This document shows, in pieces, positions 34,913 to 47,305 of a DNA stretch of 64,000 nt (within the stretch, counting starts at the first letter, position 1; the number at the start of each line of letters is the position of its first letter). The notes beneath the pieces were generated by a model. That model searched no databases and was not told where the DNA came from. It saw nothing but the letters and a program-made list of their open reading frames with translations. Source of the stretch: Neoconidiobolus thromboides FSU 785 (Eukaryota > Entomophthoromycota > Entomophthoromycetes > Entomophthorales > Neoconidiobolaceae). The stretch is taken from positions 1 to 64,000 of the forward strand of contig MU626325.1 in NCBI GenBank assembly GCA_025603075.1, in the 5' to 3' direction. A program made the position numbers and the translations under genes.

Positions 34913-35004
34913 TGTTTTTATGTTTAATAATTTTATTAACAATTTTTTCGCTCAAATAGTGCTTAAAAGATATAAAAAGTAATGAAGCCAAAAACATCCC
35001 CGTA
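34913..35004 (+). mobile_element. MITE copy 9
   Basis: TATGATGATGTGTTTTTATG ... AAACATCCCCGTA, orientation A. Confidence 0.75.
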
Positions 35005-35458
35005 TACTAAGAATTAAACTGCATCTATATGATTTTAATAGCTTTTTAATAAAATAAAGCATAAATTAACAGACATATTTAACTTTTTAATTAGTATATT
35101 TGTATTTTATAAAAATAAAAATGATTAATTAAGTTTATATAAAATAAATCTAAATATCTAATTAGCTGTTGTTATTTTTAATCAATATAGTTTATATTAA
35201 TTAAAAAAATCAAATATGCTTACTGTTTTATATTTAACTATAACCTGAAATTTATAAAAGTAGATTGTTTTTAAAATGATGCTTTTTAAATTTAAAAACT
35301 AAAATATATGATTTATAAGTTATATCAGATATTTTATTATATTTCAATATAAGTATATATATAATATAATAAATTGATTGATTATTAACTATGAACTTAT
35401 TGAAAAATTCATATTAAAAATTCATTTTTGTAACTAAAAATTAATAAGTTTTTATATA

Positions 35459-35555
35459 TAGAGGTGTTTTGGTTTCATTATTTTTTCCATTTTTTAAGCG
35501 CTATTTGAGTGGAAAACTTGTTAGTAAATTGTTAAACAAAAAAATATATCCCCTA
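35459..35555 (-). mobile_element. MITE copy 10
   Basis: TAGAGGTGTTTTGGTTTC ... ATATATCCCCTA, orientation B, somewhat diverged ends. Confidence 0.7.
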
Positions 35556-35970
35556 TACTAAATATTTGACTATCATTTTTTTTTAAAATGACTATGTAGA
35601 ATTTTTTTTTAAAAGTGAGATAGAAAACCAAATGTCGTTTCAAATATGCACTAAGCAGAGATTCATTTAAAAATAAAGTCCAGATCTCAAGCTATAAATT
35701 ATTCAACAATACATATCACTAATTTTAAAATAATTGCTATACAGTGCTCATTTGAGCTTAAATGGTATTTAGTCTTTTAACTCATTTTTTTAGTTTTTTT
35801 GACTCAATCATTTTGGAAAGGTGTAAAATACTACTTTAAATATAAAATTATTTTGTAGTGAAAAGAAAGCTGTTTACCTGGTCAGTATCCTCTACGATTT
35901 ATTGATCATAGCATACAAACAATTCTCTGTTCTAAACCACCTCTCCAATACCCATATCTTTTTATTAATA

Positions 35971-36073
35971 TATGGGGATGTATTTTTATGTTTAACAATT
36001 TTATTAATAATTTTTCCACTTAAATAGTGCTTAAAAGATGGAAAAAGTAATGAAGCAAAAAAACATCCCGATA
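35971..36073 (+). mobile_element. MITE copy 11
   Basis: TATGGGGATGTATTTTTATG ... AAACATCCCGATA, orientation A, 150 bp downstream of the stop of the Tango6-like gene. Confidence 0.85.
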
Positions 36074-36222
36074 TGATTCATCCATTAACTATTGATACAA
36101 TTGAAACTTTTTTTACCTAATATTCCCAAAGCATAATATCCGTTTTAATACAAGTTAAAAATTAACTCAATTTACTAAAAAAGGCATCAAAAAAACAAAG
36201 AATTAAATCTAACTTTTATTTT

Positions 36223-38491
36223 TTATTCCTCAAAAAATTTTAATTTATCAATCATAGATTGAGATAATCCTAAATTATGAGCATTACTATTATAGCTTAC
36301 CAATAGATTATTATTAGTATTATTGTTGATATTCAGTAAACTAGTATTATTAATAGTTTCACTAATCAACATATTCTTATCCTTATTCTTATTCAAAAAC
36401 AATAAACTATTACTCTCCTCTTCTTTATCCTCCCCATTTAACCAAGCACTCTTAACTTTATTTAAATAGTTCAATGTCCTTTGAGAATGTCTCGTTAACA
36501 TCCCATCAATGTGATAATAATAATTTATAATATAATTTAGTCTATCTATTATCTTATCTACCAAATTTTTACTCAAAACATCAAATAATTGTAATTGATA
36601 ACCTCTAATTATATCATATAAGTTAATTATTACTACTCTTTTTAATAATATAGTATTATTAAGTAATAATATATTTAATAGCATATCAATAACACTATTG
36701 TTGATAGTTATAAATAATAAAGGTACTCGAGAGTATAATATACCTAATATGGATAATGAAGATACTTTAATTACTTCCGATGGTATTATTTTTATCTGTT
36801 CTTCTTCTTCTGAATCTTCTTCTTCATTATTAACAATATCAAATGATCCACTCTTCTTATTATTGTTCTCATTTTTATTTTCTATTTCCAATAAACTAGT
36901 ATCATTATTTCTATTCTTACTATTCTCATTATTTGATTTGTCTTCATCGTAGTTCCTCCTCAATTCAGTAAATAACGCGCTTAACAACTTATCAAACAAT
37001 TCTTTATCCATTGTGTCCCCTTTCAATTTAATAAAGTTAATTAATATTTCGCCTATTCTTAGTTGATAATCTAACCCTTTGTTTATATTATTATATTCTT
37101 GAATAATTTTATTGACAATTTCACCCTTTCCAATTATCATAAAATTACTTATTGCTTTAATACTTTGTAAATATATAAAACTATCTTCTTCATTTAAAGC
37201 TACTAATAATAATTGAATTATCTTATCTTGATATTCTTTTGAATATATTATCTCATTTTTATTATCGACAATCTCACCTAAGGTAATTACTCCTGCTGCT
37301 CTTACCGCTATTAATGAATCCTGTAATTGAGAAACTGCCTGTTGAAACTTCAACACATCTAGTTTAGGTTGCTTTATTTTTTCCTTTGATTCTGTTTGTT
37401 TATTTAAATTGCTTTGAATAACTTTGATATTGATACTTTCAATTAATAGTAATAAAGAAGTTAAATTTCTTGTTAATTCCACTTCATTGAGTTGAATTTG
37501 AACTAATTTCTTTAGATTCCATTTTAATGAAGCTAACAATAACCAATCTTCATTTGTTAATTCATTTAAATTTTCTATAAACTATTATTATTGTTATTAT
37601 TATTATTTTAAAAATAAATATTTACCATTTAAACAATTTGATAATAATGTGATTAGAATACAAATAAAGTTAAAATCTTCATTTTTTTTCAATAGTCTCA
37701 TTTTCGTTTCATTGTTTTGTAATTCTTCTTCATTAATCTTTTTAATTAGATTATTACTAAATTTCGTTAATAATATTATACAAGTATTAACTATATATTT
37801 TGATTGATTCATTAATTCGATACCACATTCCTTAATTAATAGCATTATACATTGCATAGATAATATTAATCTAAATAACATATTAAATAACTAAAATTAT
37901 AACAAACAATTCATTCTTACTTAATTGTTTCTTCTTTTTTTAATTCTGAATAAAGTTGTAATAATTTAGCTAATAATAAACTTAAATAATCTGAATCGTT
38001 ATTGGCTTTTGCTACTTTTTTGCAAAACAAAACAAAAAAATCTAGATTTATTTTATATGGTTGATATGTATTTATATCAATGTTATTATCATCTTCGTTC
38101 TCTTCTCTATAAAGAAATAATAATTAAAAATTAAATAATAGCATTTTGAATAATTATTTACTTCCAACATAATACAAATGAATTCTCTCCCACTTTTTTA
38201 AACTCCAATATTGCCCCATAAATAGCTGTATTTGAAAATAAAATATCAAATAACGAATTAATACTATCATTCTTATTTAATTGTGTAAAATACGTTATAA
38301 TGACATTTTCTAAATATAATTTATTAATAAATTGTTGATTATATTTTATTGTTTGATTATAAAACTCATAAATTGGTATCAAATAAGGTCTTAATATTAA
38401 TTTTAATCGATCTTCTATTAATCCACCGTAATTTATTATTCTGTATAATCCGTTAATATTGGATTGTAATTGTTGGGAATTTATTATTATT

Positions 38492-38556
<65 letters not shown>

Positions 38557-40074
38557 TTGTAAATATTTTCTAAATGGTAATACTAATTGATCAATAATCA
38601 ATGTTTTACTTAAATCTGGATGTTTTAATATAATTTTTCCCAATACATAAGATACCATTTGTATTATTATTTCATGATCATTATTATTCTCATTTTGATT
38701 ATAATCCATAATTAACATTTCAATTAATTCTTTACATATTATTGAATAATATACCTAATAATTTAATAATTTAATATTGCGAAATAATTAGAACTATAAC
38801 ATTACTTTTAATATTTTAATAGCCGAAGGTGGAGTCATTATTAAAGTGGCTATTTTATCAAGATGTTCTGCGGTTAATATTTTATCTAATAAAAAAACGT
38901 CACTATAACACGTGCAATAAAACTATTCTTATTATTTACCATCATAAAAATTATCTGCGAAATAAGCAAACATAATTTTAACACCTGTTGGTTTTAATAA
39001 AATAGTTGATAACACATTACCAATAGGTTTAATTAACCATAAATTATTGCTATTATTGTTCAACATAAAAAACAAAGTTTCTATTAAATTAAAAATATCT
39101 ACTCTAATAAAAATAAAAATAAAAATAGAATTAATATGCTTTAATATAAATAAATTCATATAAATTACCTAACCAATATCATTTTAAATGTGTTTTTAAT
39201 TTTAACCTTGAACACTTTGACTTGCTTCCTTACATTCTCCTCTTTAATCTGATTTACATATTCAATATTATAAAAATAATTAATTTGGAACATTGGACAA
39301 AGTAATTCTAATAAATAATGGTTTTGTAACCTACTTTGTAACCAATTTAATCTCTTTTTTTCTACACTTTCTTTCTTGTTCTTTTCTTCTTCACAAAGTC
39401 CACTTAATCTCATCAATTCCCAAACTACCTTTAGGAAATTAATGATGTTTTCTTCTTTTGAAATATAAAACTGTTGTAGTATCGCCCGAATATCACTATC
39501 ATTTCGTTTTTCTTCATTTTTATTATTCAAATCTATTTCTATTTAATTAACATTTAACATTTTATAAACATTCAGTCCTCCCTTTCTTACCATTAAAATT
39601 GGTTTTCAAATTCCCATAATTCCCATCTACCAAACTTGGGTAAATACCCCATTGAAGACACAACTCAATTAAAGCTTGAAATTTCTTATGATCTTCTGTT
39701 GATAGTAATATGCCATCTTTTATCAGATCTTGTTGTTTTTTAGCTAGATTTTAGAAATGTCAATATAGATCCTAATTTTATTCGTATAATCTTTTTCTTT
39801 ACCTTTATCGTCTATTTGGTTTTTTCTGATATATAAATCGTTTCTTTCTAATAATGCTGATAATTTAAATAGTAGTTGAATTGTCTCTGTCACTATTTTA
39901 AAGCGTAATAAACCAATATTTTCTTTTTCTATTTCTAACAGTTCGATCAACATTTGACAAAAATAAATAACAAGACCACTTACTCCCGCTCTCCTGTTCC
40001 TCATATAACCATTTAAACCCCAGTATGTACTCCATCTCTATTAATAATTGTTGATATTCCTGTTGAAGTTCCAT
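36223..40074 (-). CDS. HEAT-repeat protein of the Tango6/Rtp1 family
   Basis: Model of 10 exons, 1121 aa: 39984-40074, 39803-39934, 39591-39743, 39169-39538, 38940-39103, 38806-38885, 38162-38754, 37921-38106, 37626-37870, 36223-37574. Every junction keeps frame. Alpha-helical repeats run throughout. The C-terminal third matches Rtp1/Tango6 conserved regions: LQDSLIAVRAAGVITLGEIV, then EEDSFIYLQSIKAISNFMII, then LDYQLRIGEILINFIKLKGD, and a last block with KVSSLSILGILYSRVPLLF. Yeast Rtp1 works in assembly and nuclear import of RNA polymerase II. The protein carries low-complexity acidic and Asn-rich inserts, including a run of 21 Asn encoded by the trinucleotide repeat near 38500-38553. The acceptor of exon 4 has a second in-frame choice 6 nt downstream. 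Confidence 0.75.
38492..38553. repeat. (ATT)n / (AAT)n trinucleotide microsatellite in coding sequence
   Basis: About 20 uninterrupted ATT units on the plus strand encode a poly-Asn run on the minus strand within the Tango6-like gene. The run keeps frame, so length changes would alter only the Asn tract. Confidence 0.95.
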
Positions 40075-41697
40075 GTCGCTATTACTTTATAAAGTTGGAC
40101 CATAAAAAGTTTCAATTTAAAGTAGTCATCCTAGAAAAAACACTTCCATGACGTCATAATTCAACTAATTTAAAATTGAATTAGAAATTGGAAAAAATTG
40201 AACAAAATTTTAAAAAGGAGAAAAATTAGAATAAAAATAGTGTAGATTTAAGCAAGTAATTTGTATAAATACAAACCACTTATCCAACTGCCAAGTTGTA
40301 AAGTTGTTTTGGTAATTGGGTAATTAGTTTGTGTCCACATTGATTTAAGTTCAAATCTATATTAGTCTTATTAAAAATAATTTATTTGAGGCCAATCAAA
40401 ATTTAAAGCTGAAAAGTTATTTAAAAGTTAAAACGAATTAGTAATTAAATATTATAAATTTATACATTAGACTGAAAATTTGCATGAATATTTTACAATG
40501 TTAGATTTTTAAAATCCAATTTTCTAAAAATTTAAATTTTGATAGTAAAGTGATTTAGCAATAAGTTAAAATGATTGGCTGAAAATTATTCAATAAACTA
40601 ACTCATATATTAATGATTAAAGTTAGGGTTAGGATAGAGGTTAACTTTTATTGGCTAGAATTGACCAATTATTTTAACTTGTCACTAAATTATTTGTAAA
40701 AATTCACATACAATCAAATAAAACCTTTTGACAACTTCTGAATCAGAGAACAGAGAAGCTAAGGAAAACTTTAACAAAATAAAATCCTATAAAAAACAAA
40801 TTCGGAAAAAATAAATGTCTATATAGAATTTCAGCTTTCTATGTTAATACTATTAAATTTGCAATTTGATATGTTAATATTTGCTAAAGAAGCGTGCGAT
40901 GTACATTATACTTAAACGGTCTGTAGTCATTGGATTACTAAAGCTTGGGTTAAATTTCAGTTCTAACAGAAGGTTGAGAAAAAAGAAGTATGAAAAAATA
41001 TTATTTTATTTCAAAAAATCCTTGCTTAGATTAAAAGGTTGTTCCAAGGCCCGAGAATCTTGGAAGGAGGAGGAATGAAAAATTAAAAGCAAAGAAGAAA
41101 GGAATAAACTAATTAAATGTCTTGAGTTGAAAATATGAAATTTAAGACTTGGGCTAATTTATTTCAAAACTAACTTGTGTATAGCTGCTATTTTTTAAAA
41201 CTTAAAGTTTAATAAACAAATTTCTAATATAATGTAACAACTCTATTAACTCATTTTTAAAATAACTTAAGAAAAACAACTGTCCTTTTGGTACATTGAT
41301 TTCTCCAGTTACTATTATTTTTTTAAAAGCTATTTCCTAAATAAAGATAGATAGTATGCTATCGGCTTAAAATTTGAATTTGCAATTAATCCGATCAAAA
41401 GTCTCTTTAATCCATTTTTAAATTTAAAGTGTTTTTAATCTAATATCATTTAATAAAGATACATTAATAATACCTTTATATTACTAATATTATTAAAAAT
41501 ACACTATAGGCCTTATATTGATTTTTTACTTAGTTCAATATCGAAGTAAGTTGTCTGTCAGTACTACTTTAAGTGATTCAAACAAAAATAGTCATGGCTC
41601 TAGTATGTTAAATCTATAATAAGCTAAGGAATAGTAAAAAAAATCCAATTTTATCAGATTCGATGGCTAATCATAATCTTAAACCGAAATAAAGAAG
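40075..41697. other. Non-coding region with an inverted repeat around a telomere-like motif
   Basis: Most is plain AT-rich spacer. The left arm at 40546-40585 (TTTAGCAATAAGTTAAAATG, ATTGG) is an imperfect inverted match to 40665-40712. Between them lies GTTAGGGTTAG (40622-40632). A short ORF at 40881-41078 is Lys/Arg-rich and looks accidental. Confidence 0.4.
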
Positions 41698-41705
41698 TAT
41701 AAATA
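41698..41705 (+). promoter_or_regulatory. TATA box of the acetyltransferase gene
   Basis: TATAAATA, 76 bp upstream of the chosen ATG. Confidence 0.5.
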
Positions 41706-41773
41706 GGCTATTGAATCCAACGTATTTTTTAATTAACTTTCGAAAACGATTAAATTCACAAGCTTTATTAATA

Positions 41774-42370
41774 ATGGATTTGTATATTAAAGATAAAGAA
41801 GAGTACGAGAAATTAAGCTATAAGGAAAGAATGCTCAAAGGATACCCATATGTATGGTATGATCCAGAGATAAACGCAGAACAAAAAGTAGCCCAAGAGA
41901 AAGTATTTAAATTAAATAATTTACCACCATCAAAAGAAGAAGAAAAGAAAGAAATAATAAAGTCATTGTTTGGAAAAATAGACACTCAAGAGGCATACGT
42001 ATGTACTCCTTTCACCTGTGATTTTGGGTATAATATCATTGCTCATGGTAGATTACTTTTAAATTTCGGAGTTACTATACTAGATAGTGCTACAGTGGAA
42101 TTCGGTGATGGTGTTTTGGTGGGTCCAAATGTACAAATTTATACTGCTACTCATCCGGTTGAATCGGAATTGAGGAAACAGTTTTTATATGCTAAACCAG
42201 TCAAGATTGGTAACAATGTTTGGATTGGCGGTGGTGCTATTATCCTTCCAGGTGTCACAATTGGCGATGGTTCCACTGTTGCTGCTGGAGCCGTAGTTAC
42301 TAAAGATGTACCAAAAGATGTTGTTGTTGGTGGTAGTCCGGCTAAAATTATTAAACATTTAGCCAATTAA
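41774..42370 (+). CDS. Hexapeptide-repeat O-acetyltransferase (maltose/galactoside acetyltransferase family)
   Basis: Intronless, 198 aa. The ATG at 41774 ([20 protein letters not shown]) was chosen because it is the first Met after the TATA box and matches the family's N-terminal 'mac' domain ([20 protein letters not shown]). The left-handed beta helix follows: [36 protein letters not shown] with the catalytic His in TATHP, then [20 protein letters not shown] and [20 protein letters not shown]. Family members move acetyl from acetyl-CoA to a sugar hydroxyl. The true substrate in fungi is uncertain. Length and order are standard, with no sign of decay. Confidence 0.9.
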   Translation: MDLYIKDKEEYEKLSYKERMLKGYPYVWYDPEINAEQKVAQEKVFKLNNLPPSKEEEKKEIIKSLFGKIDTQEAYVCTPFTCDFGYNIIAHGRLLLNFGVTILDSATVEFGDGVLVGPNVQIYTATHPVESELRKQFLYAKPVKIGNNVWIGGGAIILPGVTIGDGSTVAAGAVVTKDVPKDVVVGGSPAKIIKHLAN

Positions 42371-42908
42371 TTGAATGGTCTACAGTTAAAGCTTTAATGT
42401 AGATTCAATTAATCATTATTATTGTTATATTGATATTCGTTTATTTCAAAACTCAAATAAATTTTACATAAACCGCAAGTTTTAGTTTATTTTTGCCTTA
42501 ATGTCCTATTAAATATTTCTATAGAATATAAGAACATTTTATCTATCTCATTATATCACTATTTTGAAAATAGGCCTTCGTTATGAAATATTTTACATTC
42601 AATAAGCATTAAAATTATACTGAAAAAAAAGGGTATAGAAGCTCTTGATATACTTAATAAAGAAAGCATTTATTGACTACGCAATAATAATCTAAAATTA
42701 AACTATTATAACACTTTTCAAAAGTTAGTATAAACTTTTATTTATAAAAAGTGGAGTATCGATTTTAAAAACAATTGTGATACTCCATCTAAAAGTGTAG
42801 ATTAAAGGATTTCAGAAATTGGTTCTATGAGTTCATCGAGTATATTTTTTTGTCTATAATAAACTCAGTAAACATCATCAATCTATCAATGGTCAATACT
42901 TTTATTTC

Positions 42909-43162
42909 GCATACGTTTTAAGCTTTTCGAATTCCTTTGAAAGGAGAACCGGCCAAGTGTTTTATTTGCAACTATCAAAACGTATGCCCTGAGTAGCTAG
43001 CTCAAGAGACATGAGCCATCAGTGTAAGGCTTCTGATAGAATGAAAGTGTGTTCAGTAGGTCCTTATTCCCATAATAAGCAAAGACGAAATAAAGTACAT
43101 TTTACTTTTGTTCTCCAGATAGCTACTTTTAACTTGTAAGAGTGATAGGATTAAAAAAGTAG
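42909..43162. ncRNA. Candidate structured RNA, strand and family unknown
   Basis: A GC-richer island in AT-rich spacer holds six successive perfect inverted pairs. They are GCATACGTTTT/AAAACGTATGC (42909-42919 with 42977-42987), GCTCA/TGAGC (43000-43016), ATCAG/CTGAT (43018-43037), CTTATT/AATAAG (43063-43079), AAAGTA/TACTTT (43092-43108) and CTACTTTT/AAAAGTAG (43123-43162). The first stem encloses a further TCCTT/AAGGA hairpin and a GC-rich AACCGGCC loop. No long ORF overlaps. RNase P, MRP, SRP or telomerase RNA signatures were looked for but none is convincing. Confidence 0.35.
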
Positions 43163-44623
43163 AAGACTCATACAATAAGGTCAAACTAGAGAGTTGTAAA
43201 GCTTTAAGACTTATTCATGTTGCTCTGGGAAGGATCAATGTTTTGACAATACTTAGAGAGGACTTCATAAGTAAAAACATGTAAGTGAAGATAGGGTTAT
43301 GTATTAATAGGCGTGGTTAAGATGTCTAATAGTATATGGTCATAAGAAGAGCGCGGTAGAGCACAAAGTATGTGAATAAGTTATAAAAAACATAGTAAGG
43401 ATTGTGGTTTAGTTATACAGGTAGCTGATGTTTGATAAAGATGTTATATACAAATATGACTATGAATGAAATACAGTTTAAGTTTTTGCAAGCTAATAGT
43501 ATTGTAAACAATAGATGTTGTAACCAAAAAGAGAACATTAGTTTATAAAAATTATTACGGGTGTTTTGATTTTGATTATTTGTATTGTTGGCTTTCCTAT
43601 ATTGAGTGTTCCATTAATTGACGTTTTTTATTAAGGTAAAATATAGGGCTTACCTATTTTTTTCGAATAAACATTAATATAAATGTTCATTTATTGTTGT
43701 TCATTACTTTATTCTAACTTTTAATTTCATATTGATATTTCTAAGTTTATAAATATTATATTAAGAAATAAACTAAAGTATTTGTTTTAAGCCAAAAATG
43801 AATTAAACTGATAAATACATAGCTGATTATCTTAAATTGGAAATAAGCAGTGGCGTTTTTTAAAATTGGCTATTTAGCTGGTTGATTTTTTTGAAGTTTG
43901 CTGTTTAAAAAATTGATGATTTGATTTGCATTGAGATTTATAATGTTAAACTAGAAGATTATTTATAAATAAATGTAATCTAGTATGCTACTATTCTGAT
44001 TATTATCATTGCTAGTGTATTTTTCATATGTTGGTAATGTTAAATTGTAACTAATTAAAAACATTTTAGAATAGTATATAAAGTATATAAAACATACAAT
44101 TTTGAAATCAAAGAAAGCTAAAATGTTTAAGAATTTTTGTTTTCATATTAATAGTAAAAAGCAATTTATCAGTAAACTTATGATAAGTTAAGGAAAAACT
44201 GGTTTAAGTCAATTTACAAACTATATTTTATTAAAATGTGGCAAAAACTATTAATTTAATTTTGGTTTAATTTTATTAAATTTTAAGCCCGGTTTTTATT
44301 AAGCTGTCTTCTATTTTCAATTTGAGATGAACCAGTTGTATCAAAATTAAAACGTAATTAGCCTATTAAAAAAACTAATGAAGTGATAAGTACTACTGTA
44401 ACAGTTCTATATAATCTGTTTTGTTGGTATATTTAGTGTCATTGTTTTATTTTAATTTTTTTAAGCCTGATTTAGCTAAATTTAACTAAATACAAAATTG
44501 TACAAGAACTAAAACAAGCTGTATTATGTAGCCTAAAAATAATTTATCAAAAAACCTATTAAAACAATTAAGGAAAAATCATCAATTTTTTTTGATTATT
44601 TTCGAAAAGATTCTAAAGTAAAG
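43163..44623. other. Spacer upstream of Argonaute
   Basis: The first about 300 bp (to 43480) remains GC-richer and may belong to the RNA candidate. The rest is AT-rich promoter-like sequence. No protein gene seen. Confidence 0.35.
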
Positions 44624-44717
44624 GTAAGCATCATATTTTAGATAACAAATAAAGAATATAATATACATTTATCAGTCTTCACATATTATTTTATTTAACA
44701 TTAACACTATATTTTAG

Positions 44718-47305
44718 ATGTTTGATCTCGTGTCAAAAACTTCCCAAGAATCGGAATTCTTTTGTATTAGACCAGGTCATGGACGAGTAGGAACTAGATT
44801 AAAAGTAAGAAGTAATTTCTTTGAGATTAAAAGTTTTACCAGAAACACTGTGTTCCATTATGATCTTTCCTTTTCTGTGGATGCCCCTCCCAAGCTAGTT
44901 AAGAAGTTATATGATGAATTGTTAAGATCCTATGGTCCAAGTCATTTTGGAAAGAAGCCCATCTTTGATGGTAGAAGAAATTTATTTTCAGCCGAGCCCT
45001 TAACATTTGGGGACTCGACTAGTATGGAGGTAAGATATTTAATAGATATGGTATTGCTTAATACATTATTTAGATTATTCTTCCTGAAGATAATAAAAAT
45101 AAAACAAGGGCCCCTCAACCATTTACAGTTTTTATAAAGAAAGTTAGGATAGTGAAAATGGAAGAACTTCACGAGTATTTGAAAGGAAATACTCCATTAA
45201 CACCTAATTGTTTAGTAGCAGTCATGGCTTTAGAATTAGCATTCCGTTACAAGCCATCGACCATGTTTACTACTGTAGGAAGATCTATTTTTACACCAGA
45301 AAATTCAAGGGCAATCTATGGAGGTTTGGAGGTTTGGCAAGGGTATTTTCAGAGCTGTAAGCCTAGTATTCGAAAAATGCTACTCAATATAGATACAACC
45401 GCCACGTGCTTTTATCAACCTATATCATTGGTTGATTTCATAGTTAAATTATTGGATAGACGTGACCCCAGAGATTTCCAGTATGGCATACAAGAAAGAG
45501 ATATGCAGAAAATCACTAAAGCCTTAATAGGCCTCGCAATAACTAGTACCCATAGAGACGCTAAGCGACCATTTAAGATTCAAGGCATCTCTCAATATGC
45601 AGCTGACAATGACTATTTTAAAGAAGCAGAATCAGGAAATGAAATCTCAGTTGCCCAATATTTCCAAAATAAGTATAGGCTTCGCCTTCATTTTCCATTT
45701 TTTCCATGCATAATTGTCAGCAAGAAAGGTAACAAATTACCTTTAGAGGTTTGCAAAATCATGCCAGGACAAAGATATATGAAAAAGTTAAATGAAAGGC
45801 AAACCTCTGATATGATCAAGCTTACTTGCCAGCGACCAAATGAAAGAGCCAACAAAATTAATGAGAGTATGAAAATTTTGAAACACGATCAAAATGAATT
45901 TTTAGATGACTTTAAAATCTCACTTTCAAACGAAATGATCAATCTTGATGCGCGAGTTTTACCAGGTCCTAGAATTAATTATCATCCTCATAGTAATGAG
46001 AATCCAACCCTTACACCAGGTAATGGTTCTTGGAATATGAGGGGCTTAAAAGTAGTTCAAGGAGCCCAGTTAATTTCTTGGAGTGTTGTAGCCTTTGTCA
46101 ACCCATATGAAGTTTCTGAAAGAGATATTCAGAGATTTGTTAGAGAGTTTGTAAGTACTTGTCAAGATACAGGAATGGACATTCCGTCGAAGCACCCTCC
46201 TCCAATTGGCTATGTTAATCCTCAAGGCAATATTGAAAATTCATTACGTGAAAGGTGGCTTCTCACTGGTAACACATACCAAATGGAGCCCCAGTTAATT
46301 CTTTTTATATTGCCTAATACTGGAACCCCATTATATGCTGAGGTAAAAAGAGTCTGTGATACAGTTATTGGTGTAAGTTCACAATGTGTACAACTAAATT
46401 ACGTTAAGAAGTGCAATAGACAATACTGTGCCAATGTTTGTCTCAAAGTGAATGTAAAACTCGGTGGAGTAAATAACTATCTTAGCCCAGAAGATGTGCC
46501 ATTTGTCTCTTCTGTTCCTACTATAATTGTTGGGGCTGACGTGACACATCCTGGCCCAGGTGATGGAGCTCGTCCATCTATTGCTACTTTAGTGGGTTCG
46601 GTTGATGCTAAAGTAGCCAGGTACTGTGCATCAGTAAGAGTGCAAGCAGGTAGGTCAGAGATTATTGCTGATCTTGCTGGTATGTTTGTAGAAATTCTTA
46701 GGAATTTTTATAAACAATGTGGACAAAAGCCACGAAGGATCTTGTTCTACAGAGATGGAATAAGCGATGGACAGTTTGCTTCGGTGCTTAAATCTGAATT
46801 AGAAGCAATTAGAACTGCTTGTTCAAGACTTGAGGCTGGTTATTTGCCAGCAATAACCTTTGTTGTGGTAAAGAAAAGGCATCATGCCCGCTTTTTTCCA
46901 ATCAACAGTAGAGATGCTGATAGATCAGGTAATCTCCATCCAGGTACAGTAGTTGATCAAGGTGTCACTCATCCCAAAGAATTTGATTTCTTTTTACAGT
47001 CCCATGCTGGTCTTATAGGGACTTCTCGCCCAGCCCATTACTATGTCTTGCATGATGAGAATAGGTTTACAAGTGATGGTTTACAAATGCTAACCAATAA
47101 TCTTTGCTACCTATTCTCTCGTTGCACCAAATCGGTGTCTATCGTTCCACCAATTTATTATGCTCACTTAGTTGCAGCGAGAGCTCGATTTCACTCCAGA
47201 TCTGGTGCATGGAGTGATATCGAGTCCGAAGCATCACAAAAAGGTGACATCTCATCTTATGGGAATGTCAAAAAAAACATTAGCAATCAGATGTATTTTG
47301 TTTAA
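44718..47305 (+). CDS. AGO1: Argonaute (AGO-clade, DEDH slicer residues present)
   Basis: Model: exons 44718-45029 and 45074-47305, giving 847 aa ending in the classic MYFV terminus. It is the small-RNA-guided core of RNA interference. N domain: RPGHGRVGTRLKVRSNFFEI. PAZ region near residues 240-370: LRLHFPFFPCIIV, LEVCKIMPGQRY. MID domain: Tyr/Lys pocket region around QCVQLNYVKKC. PIWI domain: IVGADVTHPGPGD (Asp), AGRSEIIADLA (Glu), FYRDGISDGQF (Asp) and IYYAHLVAARARFH (His) give a full DEDH set, so slicing is possible. A 94-nt intron (44624-44717) ends right at the ATG; the upstream exon is open for about 30 codons in frame but has no Met, so it is taken as 5' UTR. Plausible roles are transposon and virus silencing, given the repeats nearby. 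Confidence 0.95.

Noticed and set aside
40881-41078. Lys/Arg-rich ORF of 65 aa
   Set aside because: It is short, of low complexity, with no conserved-looking segment and no plausible splice partners. Likely chance in A-rich sequence.
43285-43300. TAGGGTTA as telomerase RNA template in the ncRNA candidate
   Set aside because: Only 8 nt, expected by chance in 64 kb at moderate odds. Kept only as a remark. The 11-nt motif at 40622 is longer, but it too is speculative.
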